Of a DNA stretch of 60,021 nt, positions 1 through 10,671 are shown piece by piece. The first letter of the stretch is position 1; every line of letters starts with the position of its first letter. The translations under genes and the position numbers were made by a program. The notes under the pieces were generated by a model that did no database searches, was not told where the DNA came from, and worked only from the letters and a program-made list of their open reading frames with translations. The DNA is from Mogibacterium sp. (GTDB lineage Bacteria > Bacillota > Clostridia > Peptostreptococcales > Anaerovoracaceae): positions 1 through 60,021 of the forward strand of contig JAFRKO010000022.1 in assembly GCA_017431685.1 (NCBI GenBank), given 5' to 3'.

Positions 1-29
1 GTTCTCAATACACTCTGACCAGATACAAC

Positions 30-893
30 TTAACCCTTAACAGCTCCTGATGTAACTCCCGCAACGATGTATTTCTGCAGGAAGAGATACAGGATGAGGA
101 TCGGCAGCATGGCCAGCAGAAGTGCAGCCATTACCAGACCGATATCTGTCGAATATGTACCATAGAACTGCTGTGTGGCAATTGGAATAGTGTAAAGCGA
201 CTTCTCTGTAAGTACTAAGCTTGGCAGGAGGTAGTCGTTCCAGAATGCCATAGCATCGATGATAGCTACTGTTGCAATAGTCGGCTTGAGCAGAGGGAAT
301 ACGATCTTCCAGAATGTCTGCCATCTGGTGCATCCATCGATCAGAGCCGCCTCTTCAAGTTCAAGAGGTATATTGGTATGGATAGCTCCGTGGAACATGA
401 ATGTAGCCATGGAGACTGAGAAACCAACATGCATGAGTATCAGTGTAATACGGTGATTCAGTACGCCGAAGATTCCTCCGTATACGGATACCAGTGGCAC
501 CATCAGTACCTGGAACGGAATTACCATCGATGCAACCATCAGAGCGAATACTGCGGTGCACATTTTCCACTTTCCGTTACGTACGATAACAAATGATGTC
601 ATTGCGGATACCAGTATTGTAAGTACTGTTGCGCATACTGTGATAATCAGAGAGTTCTTAAATACGTTGAAGAAATCCATCTTAGCCATAGCTTCAGGGA
701 AGTTCTTCATCGTGAATCCGTGTGCACCGATAAGTGCGAGCGGATTGGTTACGATATCTGCCTTGTCCTTAAAGACGTTGATTATTACCAGGATGAATGG
801 TGCAACGAAGAGGATAAAGAGCAGAATCAGGATGATGATCATGATAGCATGATTTCTCTTTTTAGCTGCTGCAGCTTTTTCGTTCTGAGTCAT
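30..893 (-). CDS. ABC sugar transporter permease, MalG type
   Basis: A 287-residue integral membrane protein that should form half of the channel of a carbohydrate ABC importer. A hydrophobic segment lies at about residues 16-40 and several more follow. The cytoplasmic EAA loop that docks the ATPase is clear (EEAALIDGCTRWQTFWKIV, about residues 179-198). Its start overlaps the stop of the upstream permease by one base (TAATG), so the two are probably translationally coupled. It is the last gene seen of a binding protein-permease-permease operon. No ATPase is encoded nearby, which is common in Firmicutes sugar importers that share an MsmK-type ATPase. The substrate is inferred, from the divergent alpha-galactosidase, to be an alpha-galactoside or related oligosaccharide. 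Confidence 0.93.
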   Translation of the reverse strand: MTQNEKAAAAKKRNHAIMIIILILLFILFVAPFILVIINVFKDKADIVTNPLALIGAHGFTMKNFPEAMAKMDFFNVFKNSLIITVCATVLTILVSAMTSFVIVRNGKWKMCTAVFALMVASMVIPFQVLMVPLVSVYGGIFGVLNHRITLILMHVGFSVSMATFMFHGAIHTNIPLELEEAALIDGCTRWQTFWKIVFPLLKPTIATVAIIDAMAFWNDYLLPSLVLTEKSLYTIPIATQQFYGTYSTDIGLVMAALLLAMLPILILYLFLQKYIVAGVTSGAVKG

Positions 894-1771
894 TATGCTT
901 CTACCTCTCCTTTCTTACCTACCCAAACCTGAGTAATACCTACTACAGCGCATACTACGAAGAGTATGAGCGCTTCAGCCTGACCCATACCATAGTTCTT
1001 GTATGTGAAGGCTGTGTTGTATACGTGCATAGCTGCCATGATGGACTGTCCGAACGGCTCGCCCTTTGTCAATGACAGGTTTACATCGTAGATTACGAAG
1101 CATCTTGTGATGCTGAGGAAGATGCACTGTACAAATGATGAACGCATCAGAGGAATGGTTACATTTCTCATAGCCTGCGATGGTGTGCATCCGTCGATCA
1201 TTGCGGCTTCCTTCAGTGAGTCAGATACACTCATGAAGCCCGCTACATAGATGAGCATCATATATCCTGCATATTGCCAGACTGATGCAAATATCAGACA
1301 GAACATGGCCCCTGATGGAGTTGCAAGCAGAGAAGTTGTAGGAGCTCCGGTAATTGCTGTTCCGATAGCTACAAATGCTCTGTTGAAAACGAACTTCCAT
1401 ACATAACCAAGTACGATACCGCCGATCAGGTTAGGGATGAAGAATCCTGCTCTGAAGAAGTTCTGTCCCTTGACACCGCTCGTGACCAGATATGCCATTG
1501 CAAAAGCAAGGACGTTGATCAGTACTACAGCAAAGACTGTGTAGATTACGGTTCTTCCCATTGCCAGCCAGTATTCGTGATCACCGAATGCAGCGATATA
1601 ATTTGCTATTCCTACAAATGGTTTGTGTGGCGATACGCCATCCCAGCTTGTAAAGGTCAGGTAAATACCATAGATGAACGGTACTACTACAACAGCAGCG
1701 AACAGGAATGTTCCGATACCGCCGAACATCAGGTATTGTTTGACCTTATAGCTCATTGTGTTCCTATTCAT
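893..1771 (-). CDS. ABC sugar transporter permease, MalF type
   Basis: A 292-residue permease with about six membrane segments, beginning near residues 15-38. An EAA-type loop (LKEAAMIDGCTPSQAMRNV) lies at about residues 186-205. It pairs with the permease that starts at its stop codon and with the lipoprotein encoded upstream. The start at 1771 is supported by AAGGGG seven bases upstream; an internal ATG five codons later is a weaker alternative. A long hairpin (1813-1853) separates it from the binding-protein gene. Family membership is clear; the substrate is inferred from context. Confidence 0.93.
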   Translation of the reverse strand: MNRNTMSYKVKQYLMFGGIGTFLFAAVVVVPFIYGIYLTFTSWDGVSPHKPFVGIANYIAAFGDHEYWLAMGRTVIYTVFAVVLINVLAFAMAYLVTSGVKGQNFFRAGFFIPNLIGGIVLGYVWKFVFNRAFVAIGTAITGAPTTSLLATPSGAMFCLIFASVWQYAGYMMLIYVAGFMSVSDSLKEAAMIDGCTPSQAMRNVTIPLMRSSFVQCIFLSITRCFVIYDVNLSLTKGEPFGQSIMAAMHVYNTAFTYKNYGMGQAEALILFVVCAVVGITQVWVGKKGEVEA

Positions 1772-1812
1772 ATTTACCCCTTATTGTTCTTTCAGCATTT
1801 GTCTTAAAAGTA

Positions 1813-1853
1813 TTTACGGTAAGAGGCGCAAAAGTGCGCCCCTTACCTGTAAA
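1813..1853 (-). other. intercistronic hairpin between binding protein and permease genes
   Basis: Arms 1818-1830 and 1835-1847 form a 13-bp stem (one G-U pair when read on the minus strand) with a 4-base loop. TTTAC/GTAAA (1813-1817 with 1849-1853) extends it past a one-base bulge. No real T run follows on the minus strand, so it looks more like an mRNA-stabilising or partial-termination element that raises binding-protein over permease output. Confidence 0.7.
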
Positions 1854-1881
1854 ATGTCAAGCAAATGCTTCGGTCAGAAAA

Positions 1882-3195
1882 TTAGTGCTCAACAGGTGTT
1901 GTGCTTGCCCAGTAATTCTGGATAGCAGCTGCGAGCTCTTCACGTGTGCACTGGTCACCGAGGTACTTCTGCATCTCGATACCGAGCTTTGAATAGTGAT
2001 CATCAGGGTCATAGTCATAGTTAGGAACGAGATTTCCAGCATCTACGTACTCCTTAACAACCTTGCCGATGTCATTTGTGCATGGAACTGTGTTGCTCTT
2101 GAATGGGGATACCATTCCGCATGTGTCGGATACGAATGTCTTACCTTCGTCAGAAGATGCGAGCCACTCAAGGAATGCCTTAGCAGCTTCCTGATCAGCC
2201 TCTGATGTGTACTCACTTCCGTCTACGTAGAAGTACTTGGAACCGCCGCCTACGAGCTTACCTGTGTAGTCATCCTGTACGTTCTGTGGAACAGGCATGA
2301 TTCCAACCGGACCATTGTAGTCATAAGTGAGAAGGTCGTTCCACTCCCAGCATCCGCCGAACTGGAATGCATCCTGTCCCTCGGACATAGCCTGGTGTAC
2401 GAGCTCATCCTCAGCGGAGATAGCTCCGGCCTTGAACATGTTGTACTCCTTGAGAACATCAAATGTGTCCATGAGAGCGTTAAACTTCTCATCCTTCATG
2501 AGGTCAGCCTTGCCAGCATAGAGGTCCTGAATGAATGCTTCAGGATCTTCTCTTTCCTCGTATACCTGCTGCAGATAGTGAGCAGCGAGTGACCAGTCTG
2601 GCTTGAGGATAGCTGTAGGAGCCTCCATGCCTGCTGCAACGAGCTTGTCGCACATTGCCTTGAAGTCATCAAGAGTCTTGATGCTTGCAGGATCGAAGTC
2701 CTCTCCGAGAGCATTCTTGATTGCTGCTGAGTTGTACAGGATACCTCTTGCCTCGATGCATGTCGGGAATCCGAGAACCTTGCCATCAACCGAGATGCCA
2801 TAGTCTGTGTCTTCCGCCCATGCAGCGCCTGTCATGTCAGCACCGTACTGCTTACCAAGTGAGTAGATGTCCTTAGCGTCAACCATGTTAAGTGTATATG
2901 GAGCCTTGGACGCATACTTGGTTGCGAGGTGAGCCGAAACTGTGTCCTGAGAATAGTAAACCTCGATATGAACACCTGTCTGCTCCTCATAAACCTTTGC
3001 GAGATTCTCGAAGTCTTCCTGAATCTCGTTCTTGGAGTTGAACAGGGTGATCGATGTTCCGTCTCCGGAGCCACCGCTAGCTGCTGCCTCTTCTCCGCCT
3101 TCGCTGCTGCCACCGCCGCCGCATGCTGTCATAGCAAATACCATGACGAACGCAAGCAGTGCAACCAACAGTTTTTTAGTTGTGCTTTTCTTCAT
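1882..3195 (-). CDS. extracellular sugar-binding lipoprotein of ABC transporter
   Basis: A family 1 extracellular solute-binding protein of 437 residues. The reading frame is open further upstream, but the start at 3195 gives a proper lipoprotein signal (MKKSTTKK, hydrophobic core, then lipobox ending in Ala-Cys at about residue 25, followed by a Gly/Ser-rich linker). It also has AGGAGG six bases upstream. The mature protein would be tethered outside the membrane and deliver sugar to the two permeases downstream. It is divergent from the alpha-galactosidase gene, which suggests a galactoside or similar oligosaccharide as ligand (inference). Confidence 0.92.
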   Translation of the reverse strand: MKKSTTKKLLVALLAFVMVFAMTACGGGGSSEGGEEAAASGGSGDGTSITLFNSKNEIQEDFENLAKVYEEQTGVHIEVYYSQDTVSAHLATKYASKAPYTLNMVDAKDIYSLGKQYGADMTGAAWAEDTDYGISVDGKVLGFPTCIEARGILYNSAAIKNALGEDFDPASIKTLDDFKAMCDKLVAAGMEAPTAILKPDWSLAAHYLQQVYEEREDPEAFIQDLYAGKADLMKDEKFNALMDTFDVLKEYNMFKAGAISAEDELVHQAMSEGQDAFQFGGCWEWNDLLTYDYNGPVGIMPVPQNVQDDYTGKLVGGGSKYFYVDGSEYTSEADQEAAKAFLEWLASSDEGKTFVSDTCGMVSPFKSNTVPCTNDIGKVVKEYVDAGNLVPNYDYDPDDHYSKLGIEMQKYLGDQCTREELAAAIQNYWASTTPVEH

Positions 3196-3327
3196 ATTAT
3201 TCCTCCTATAAAGACAACGAATAACTAAACTCTGCATAGCTACATTGCGACGCAGAGAGTCATTACTGTGTACATTTTATCATTTTCTGTATGGCTGGTA
3301 TACCTATTTTTAGTTTTTTTAAGGTAC

Positions 3328-3363
3328 AAAGCCTTCATGACAGTACATTTTCGAGGCTTTTTT
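3328..3363. other. hairpin in the divergent sugar-locus intergenic region
   Basis: AAAGCCT (3328-3334) and AGGCTTT (3354-3360) form a 7-8 bp stem with a long loop of about 19 bases, followed on the plus strand by further T residues to 3363. It lies between the binding-protein gene (minus) and the alpha-galactosidase (plus). It may be a weak terminator or leader structure for the plus-strand transcript, or an operator; the sequence alone does not decide. Confidence 0.4.
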
Positions 3364-3378
3364 ATTGTTTTGCCCGAC

Positions 3379-3406
3379 TTCACGAGTTAACATTAGTAGA
3401 GATAAT
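3379..3406 (+). promoter_or_regulatory. candidate promoter of the alpha-galactosidase/GH1 operon
   Basis: A -35-like TTCACG (3379-3384) and a -10-like GATAAT (3401-3406) are separated by 16 bases, about 30 bases ahead of the GH27 start. Both hexamers deviate from consensus, as expected for a regulated sugar promoter. A GTTAAC palindrome sits in the spacer. Confidence 0.35.
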
Positions 3407-3436
3407 AAAAGCAATGCATTCGGAAAGGATATAAAA

Positions 3437-4579
3437 ATGGATAACACTTTTGCTGCAGCACCTCCTATGGGATGGAACTCGTGGAATACATTTTTTGATA
3501 AATACGATGAAGACACAATTATTCAGGTAGCAGATGCCATGGTTGACGGAGGTTTCCTGGACTGCGGCTACCGTTATCTGATCATCGATGATTGCTGGAT
3601 GGAAAAGACAAGAAATGCGAATGGCGATCTCGTGCCTTCGCGTGAGAAGTTCCCGCACGGCATAGAACAGGTCATTGACTACGTGCACAGCAAAGGTCTC
3701 AAATTCGGCATTTATGAATGCTGCGGCGTACGGACATGCGCCGGTTATCCCGGCAGCTTCGAGCATGAACTCCAGGATGCCCGCCTCTTTGCGAAATGGG
3801 GTGTGGATTATCTGAAGTACGACAACTGCTTTAAGCCTGCAGCGCAGACTTCTGACATGCTTTACAGGCGCATGGGTTATGCTCTCCGCAACACAGACAG
3901 AGATATTTTTTATGCAGCCTGTCAATGGGGAAAGGACAATGTAGAAAAGTGGATCCGATCGACAGGAGCCAACTCATACAGAATGGCTATAGATATCCGT
4001 GACAACTGGAACTCTGTCAGATATACAGTATCAAAACGCCTTGAGCATTTGGAGGACGGATCCCGCGGATGCTTCAGCGACATGGACATGTTGGTAGTCG
4101 GAATGAAAGGCAGCTCATATAATCCGGAAACCGGGGCTGAAGGCTGCTCGGATGCTGAGTACCGTTCTCACTTTGCACTCTGGTCACTGCTTGCTTCCCC
4201 GCTGATCATCGGTTGTGACATAAGAAATATCGATGAACGCTCAAAAGCGCTGCTGCAGAACAGACATCTTATTGCTATCAATCAGGATCCTGAATCCAGA
4301 GCGTGCTTTAAACTCACATGTGATGAAAGCCCGAGCACATTTGCTCTGGTAAGGCCTCTTTCCGACGGCAGCTGTGCTGTTGGCGTATTCAACTTCGGCG
4401 ATGAAGCCATGAAATGTGTTTTCGCATTCTGGGATATAGGGCTCTCAGCCGCGGCCGGCCACGGAGTATCGATGTTTAACTGTCTTACAGGAGAAGATGA
4501 AGGCATAAGGGCAGAGTGCTTCGGCACAAAACTCGATCCTCACGACTGTGTTGTCTACAGGCTGAAACCGCTTATGTAA
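3437..4579 (+). CDS. alpha-galactosidase, glycoside hydrolase family 27
   Basis: A 380-residue intracellular enzyme (no signal peptide) that should release galactose from alpha-galactosides such as melibiose or raffinose. GH27 hallmarks are visible: PPMGWNSWNTF at the N-terminus, IIDDCW, the nucleophile Asp in YLKYDNC and the acid/base Asp in SDMDML. The frame is open 24 codons further upstream, but the ATG at 3437 follows GGAAAGGA at suitable spacing and starts just before the family's conserved N-terminus. It is the first gene of a plus-strand pair with the GH1 enzyme. Released galactose can feed galK and galT about 6 kb away. Confidence 0.95.
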   Translation: MDNTFAAAPPMGWNSWNTFFDKYDEDTIIQVADAMVDGGFLDCGYRYLIIDDCWMEKTRNANGDLVPSREKFPHGIEQVIDYVHSKGLKFGIYECCGVRTCAGYPGSFEHELQDARLFAKWGVDYLKYDNCFKPAAQTSDMLYRRMGYALRNTDRDIFYAACQWGKDNVEKWIRSTGANSYRMAIDIRDNWNSVRYTVSKRLEHLEDGSRGCFSDMDMLVVGMKGSSYNPETGAEGCSDAEYRSHFALWSLLASPLIIGCDIRNIDERSKALLQNRHLIAINQDPESRACFKLTCDESPSTFALVRPLSDGSCAVGVFNFGDEAMKCVFAFWDIGLSAAAGHGVSMFNCLTGEDEGIRAECFGTKLDPHDCVVYRLKPLM

Positions 4580-4610
4580 AAAAATATTTTTGTATCAGGA
4601 TGGTATATAG

Positions 4611-6681
<2,071 letters not shown>

Positions 6682-6685
6682 TGTA

Positions 6686-8287
6686 TTATCCTCTCTTTAT
6701 CCTTGAGACTGCGCATTCATATGCTGCGTATGTACCGTCTGCTGCATCTCTTCCAAGATTCGAAAGCGACGGTTTTTCACATTCAAATGGCAGTTTTATG
6801 CTGCGTTCTTTTTCAAAGTTGCATACAACAGCCCATTTTTCGTCACCCGATGTGCGAACGAAAACAAAGAAATCGTCTTCCGGTGCCGAGATGACCTCGA
6901 GGTCCCCCGTTGTGAAAGCGTCGTTATCTTTGCGGAGCTTCAGGAGTTTCTGATAAAACCTGTATACGGATTTCTCTGCAGCAAGGTCATTCTCTACATT
7001 TACTTCGGCTGCTCTTGAGTGAGGAAGGAGCCATGGCTTGCCTGTAGTGAAACCGCTGGTATCAGAGCCGTCCCAAGCCATCGGATGACGCGCGTTGTCA
7101 CGGCTTCCGAAGTTGACCTTTTCGAGGCACACCTCTTCGCTGTAAGTCTTAAGGAACTTTTTGTACCATCCAAGGCTTTCGATATCATCAAAATCATTTA
7201 TGTTTTCATAGTGCGCGGCAGGCATCCCTATCTCCTGCCCCTGGTAGATGAAAGGTACTCCTTTCATAAGGTATACCATTGTCGCGATATCTGTTGCAGA
7301 CTCGTATCTGAGTTCCCTGTCATTGCCTATGCGCGAGACCATCTGAGGCTGATCGTGATTCTCTATGAAGAGACTGTACAGCAGATCATGTTTTGACGTC
7401 TCTTCCTGCCAGCCGGTCAGATAATCCCTGAGAGTTTTCAGACTATCATTTTTATGAGTAAATTTGTCTGCCCTGCCGCACTCCATATGATCGAAAATGA
7501 AGATAGTAGAAAGCTCTCCTCTTTCCGAAGCACAGTGAAGAACGATATCGTTTATGTCTTTTGTCGCCCCTTCTCCGACGGTGAACAGATGCGATGTTAT
7601 GTCTCTGCCGAAAAGCGCGTTGATATATTTATGGAGCCGCGGGCCGTGTCCGTTCTTATCCTTCGGCAGGTCCTTGGATATGCAGTCTATCACATCGATC
7701 CTGAATCCGTCACATCCCTTATCGACCCAGAAGTCTACTACATCCTGCATTTCCTTTACCACAGCCGGATTGTCCCAGTTAAGGTCTGCCTGACCAACTG
7801 CGAAAGTATGCAGGTAGTATTGACCGCGCATCTCATCATACTGCCAGGCACTGCCGCCGAAAGCAGATTCCCAGTCGTTCGGTTTTTCGTCAAACCAGTA
7901 ATAATAATTACTGTATGGATTATCCTTTCCTTTTCTGGATTCCTGAAACCATTTGTGCTCAGTCGATGTATGGTTCGGTACAAGGTCGAGTATGAGCTTC
8001 ATACCACGGCTGTGAAGGCCTTCAATCAGTTCATTCATGTCGTCCATGGTTCCGAACTCATCCATGATGTCACAGTAATCCGCCACATCGTATCCATTAT
8101 CTTCATTTGGGCTTTTGAAGCACGGGCAGAGCCAAACTGCATTTGCCCCCAGATCTTTTATGTAATCAAGCTTACTGATCACACCCTGCAGATCACCTAT
8201 ACCATCGCCATTGCTGTCCATAAAGCTGCGCGGATAGATCTGGTAGATGACCCATTTTGTAAATTCTTTGTACTTCTCACTAAGCAT
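6686..8287 (-). CDS. alpha-glucosidase / oligo-1,6-glucosidase, GH13
   Basis: A 533-residue GH13 enzyme of the alpha-glucosidase group. Conserved regions are VPNHTS (region I), GFRIDVID with the nucleophile Asp (II), the acid Glu in TVGEGA (III) and IENHDQPQ (IV). No signal peptide is present, so it acts in the cytoplasm on imported alpha-glucosides such as isomaltose or isomaltotriose. It lies four bases upstream of the feruloyl-esterase-like gene and 13 bases downstream of the other esterase, and clearly belongs to the same transcript. Exact linkage specificity cannot be read by eye. Confidence 0.93.
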   Translation of the reverse strand: MLSEKYKEFTKWVIYQIYPRSFMDSNGDGIGDLQGVISKLDYIKDLGANAVWLCPCFKSPNEDNGYDVADYCDIMDEFGTMDDMNELIEGLHSRGMKLILDLVPNHTSTEHKWFQESRKGKDNPYSNYYYWFDEKPNDWESAFGGSAWQYDEMRGQYYLHTFAVGQADLNWDNPAVVKEMQDVVDFWVDKGCDGFRIDVIDCISKDLPKDKNGHGPRLHKYINALFGRDITSHLFTVGEGATKDINDIVLHCASERGELSTIFIFDHMECGRADKFTHKNDSLKTLRDYLTGWQEETSKHDLLYSLFIENHDQPQMVSRIGNDRELRYESATDIATMVYLMKGVPFIYQGQEIGMPAAHYENINDFDDIESLGWYKKFLKTYSEEVCLEKVNFGSRDNARHPMAWDGSDTSGFTTGKPWLLPHSRAAEVNVENDLAAEKSVYRFYQKLLKLRKDNDAFTTGDLEVISAPEDDFFVFVRTSGDEKWAVVCNFEKERSIKLPFECEKPSLSNLGRDAADGTYAAYECAVSRIKRG

Positions 8288-8300
8288 TATGCGCTCCCTG

Positions 8301-9098
8301 TTAACGGTTAAGTACTGTTTTTAATCCTCTGTCGATATACTCATTCCAGAACTGCCAGGTATGCCTGCCCGGTCCCTCTTCATAGAAGAAATCAGCCTTT
8401 TCTTTCTTCAGAAAATCGCGGAACGTGCGGTTGCTTTCGAGCAGGTTGTCGTCAACACCTATTGCAAGGTATATGAACGGCGCCTCCTTGCCTTGCTTCT
8501 TTATTTTCTTATAGAGCACTTCGGGATTCATGTCAGATCTGATCAGTTTTGATGGGCTTCCGAACAGTTCTTTCCTGAATTCCTTAGGGAGTACGCTTCC
8601 GACTTCCGAGTCAGGCTTTTTAGCAACATCTCTTACGACCAAAGCCGATGAAAGCGCTATACATGCGCTGAACTTTTCAGGATATGTAAGCGACGTGTGG
8701 AGAGAACCGTATCCGCCCATCGAAAGACCGCCTATCATGGTGTTTTCTCTTTCCATCTTTATTCCGAAGGTCTTCTGTATGTATTCAGGCAGCTCTTCCG
8801 CGATAAACTCGCAGTAGTTTCTCCCTTTATATCCCTGATCCAGATAGAAAGAGTTTCCGGTCGTAGGCATGAAAACATTCAGATTATACTGGATTGCCAT
8901 CAGCTGTGCCACACCGCCGTAAAGCCAGTCCGTATCAGTACCGGTAAGGCCGTGCAGCAATATGAGATTCATCGGATCTCTGTCATAATACTTAAGGTCA
9001 AAAACTTCCTCCATCGCTACATCGTTAGGCAGCACAAAGCTGAAGTTTGCATGCTGCATAATTGACTCTGCGTGGAATTCCATTCTTCCGCTTGCCAT
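8301..9098 (-). CDS. esterase of the FrmB / tributyrin-esterase type
   Basis: A 265-residue alpha/beta hydrolase. The nucleophile is in GLSMGGYGS (about residue 124), the acid in AIGVDDNLLES and the His in GRHTWQFW. This arrangement is typical of the EstA/FrmB group, which includes acetyl and short-chain esterases. GGGAGG upstream supports the start at 9098. It sits between galT and the GH13 gene, so de-acetylation of imported oligosaccharides is a reasonable but unproven role. No signal peptide is present. Confidence 0.87.
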   Translation of the reverse strand: MASGRMEFHAESIMQHANFSFVLPNDVAMEEVFDLKYYDRDPMNLILLHGLTGTDTDWLYGGVAQLMAIQYNLNVFMPTTGNSFYLDQGYKGRNYCEFIAEELPEYIQKTFGIKMERENTMIGGLSMGGYGSLHTSLTYPEKFSACIALSSALVVRDVAKKPDSEVGSVLPKEFRKELFGSPSKLIRSDMNPEVLYKKIKKQGKEAPFIYLAIGVDDNLLESNRTFRDFLKKEKADFFYEEGPGRHTWQFWNEYIDRGLKTVLNR

Positions 9099-9131
9099 GT
9101 TTTTCCTCCCAATTATAGTTAAAACTTACCC

Positions 9132-10634
9132 TTATTGTGCGGCAATACAGTCAATAAACCTTCTGAATGCCGCTCTGCCTTCTTCGGTTCTCCTGAATAC
9201 TCCCGCATCCTCAAGCACCTCTGCAAACACCTTTCCTACCTCCTGCTGCAGTATTTCACCCGCATTCTCTGTATTCAGTTCCGGATGTTCTGTCCTGATG
9301 CGGGCAGCCCACTCAGCATGAGATGCTGTCGCAGGATCTTCCGTAAGATCTTCGCCTTTCAGAAGTCCTTTCTCTACAGCTTCCAGCTCATCCTTGAGTC
9401 TTGCAGGCAGAACAGCCAGTCCCATCACCTCTATAAGTCCGATGTTCTCTTTCTTGATATGATGTTTTTCTGCATGCGGGTGAAAAACACCCAGAGGGTT
9501 CTCTTCTGTTGTTATGTTATTGCGCAGTACGAGGTCAAGCTCATAGTCATCACCCCTTCTGCGGGCAATCGGTGTTATTGTTGAATGCTTCTCACCGTCT
9601 GTCTCATGGAAGATGAATGCCTCAGGGTCGTCATAGACGCGCCACTTATTGAGTATAATCTCTGCCAGGTCGATGACTCTCTCCCTGTCGCTTCCTTTCA
9701 GACGGATCACAGACATAGGCCATTTCACAATGCCCGCTTCAACATCTTCAAATCCCGGTACGGTAAAGGATGGTTCAACTTCTGCCCGCGCCATGGCGAA
9801 TTCATAATTTCCGCCCTGATAATGATCGTGGCTCAGAACGCTCCCCCCAACTATAGGAAGATCTGCATTAGACCCCACAAAATAATGCGGGAATACTGTC
9901 ACGAAGTCCAGCAGATTGGTAAGCGCCTGCCTGTCTATGTGCATAGGTATATGCTTTTTGTTGAACACGATGCAGTGCTCGTTGTAATAAACGTAAGGGC
10001 TGTACTGCAGAAAGAAGTCCTGCCCTCCCAATTCGATCGGAATGATGCGGTGATTCTGCCTTGCGGGATGATCAAGTCTCCCTGCATAGCCTTCGTTCTC
10101 TGCGCAGAGCAGGCATTTCGGATATCCCGAGGCCTTTGCTCTGCCGGCAGCAGCAATTGCTTTAGGGTCTTTCTCAGGCTTGGACAGATTTATTGTTATA
10201 TCCAGAATTCCGTATTCTGTATTCACAGTCCATTTGCGGTCCTTTGCGATACGGTCTCTCCTGATGTAATTCGTATCTCCCGAAAACTCATAGTACCAGT
10301 CGGTCGCCTCCTTTGGCGAACATTCATATCTCTTATAGAACTCCTCCGTGATCTCGGAAGGTCGCGGCATAATCAGACCTATGAGCGCTGTATCGAGAAG
10401 GTCACGGTATGTTGCGGAATTGCCTTCAATGACGCCGTGCTCATAAGCATAGTCGCATAATCCATTCAGGATCTCCTGTATCTGCGGGAGTTCTCCTTTT
10501 ATGTCGGCCAGACCGTCAAAGCCATCCATGTGAAGGGCCTCGAGTATCCTGTTTGATGCCCATATTCTGTCAGAGTCTTCTATCCATTTTTTTCTTACAG
10601 CATATTCAATGAGTTGTGATATCAGCAGCTCCAT
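9132..10634 (-). CDS. galT: UDP-glucose-hexose-1-phosphate uridylyltransferase, Firmicutes type
   Basis: A 500-residue class II GalT that exchanges UMP between UDP-glucose and galactose-1-phosphate in the Leloir pathway. The length and the segment GGSVLSHDHYQGGNYEFAMA, carrying the catalytic His, are characteristic of the Firmicutes GalT family, which is much longer than the E. coli form. AGGAGG precedes the ATG. It is 37 bases downstream of galK. galE is not in this window, so UDP-galactose recycling must be encoded elsewhere. Confidence 0.95.
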   Translation of the reverse strand: MELLISQLIEYAVRKKWIEDSDRIWASNRILEALHMDGFDGLADIKGELPQIQEILNGLCDYAYEHGVIEGNSATYRDLLDTALIGLIMPRPSEITEEFYKRYECSPKEATDWYYEFSGDTNYIRRDRIAKDRKWTVNTEYGILDITINLSKPEKDPKAIAAAGRAKASGYPKCLLCAENEGYAGRLDHPARQNHRIIPIELGGQDFFLQYSPYVYYNEHCIVFNKKHIPMHIDRQALTNLLDFVTVFPHYFVGSNADLPIVGGSVLSHDHYQGGNYEFAMARAEVEPSFTVPGFEDVEAGIVKWPMSVIRLKGSDRERVIDLAEIILNKWRVYDDPEAFIFHETDGEKHSTITPIARRRGDDYELDLVLRNNITTEENPLGVFHPHAEKHHIKKENIGLIEVMGLAVLPARLKDELEAVEKGLLKGEDLTEDPATASHAEWAARIRTEHPELNTENAGEILQQEVGKVFAEVLEDAGVFRRTEEGRAAFRRFIDCIAAQ

Positions 10635-10671
10635 TTTGATCCTCCTGATTTATCAGAATTGCCTGTGTATA

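Noticed and set aside
1-29. Possible further gene at the left edge
   Set aside because: Only 29 bases follow the permease stop; no start, ribosome site or terminator can be judged.
7454-8311. Open frame of 285 codons on the plus strand opposite the GH13 gene
   Set aside because: Shadow of a clear GH13 enzyme; the translation is Cys/His/Ile-rich without recognisable domains. The same applies to plus-strand frames at 9585-10460 and 28581-29444.
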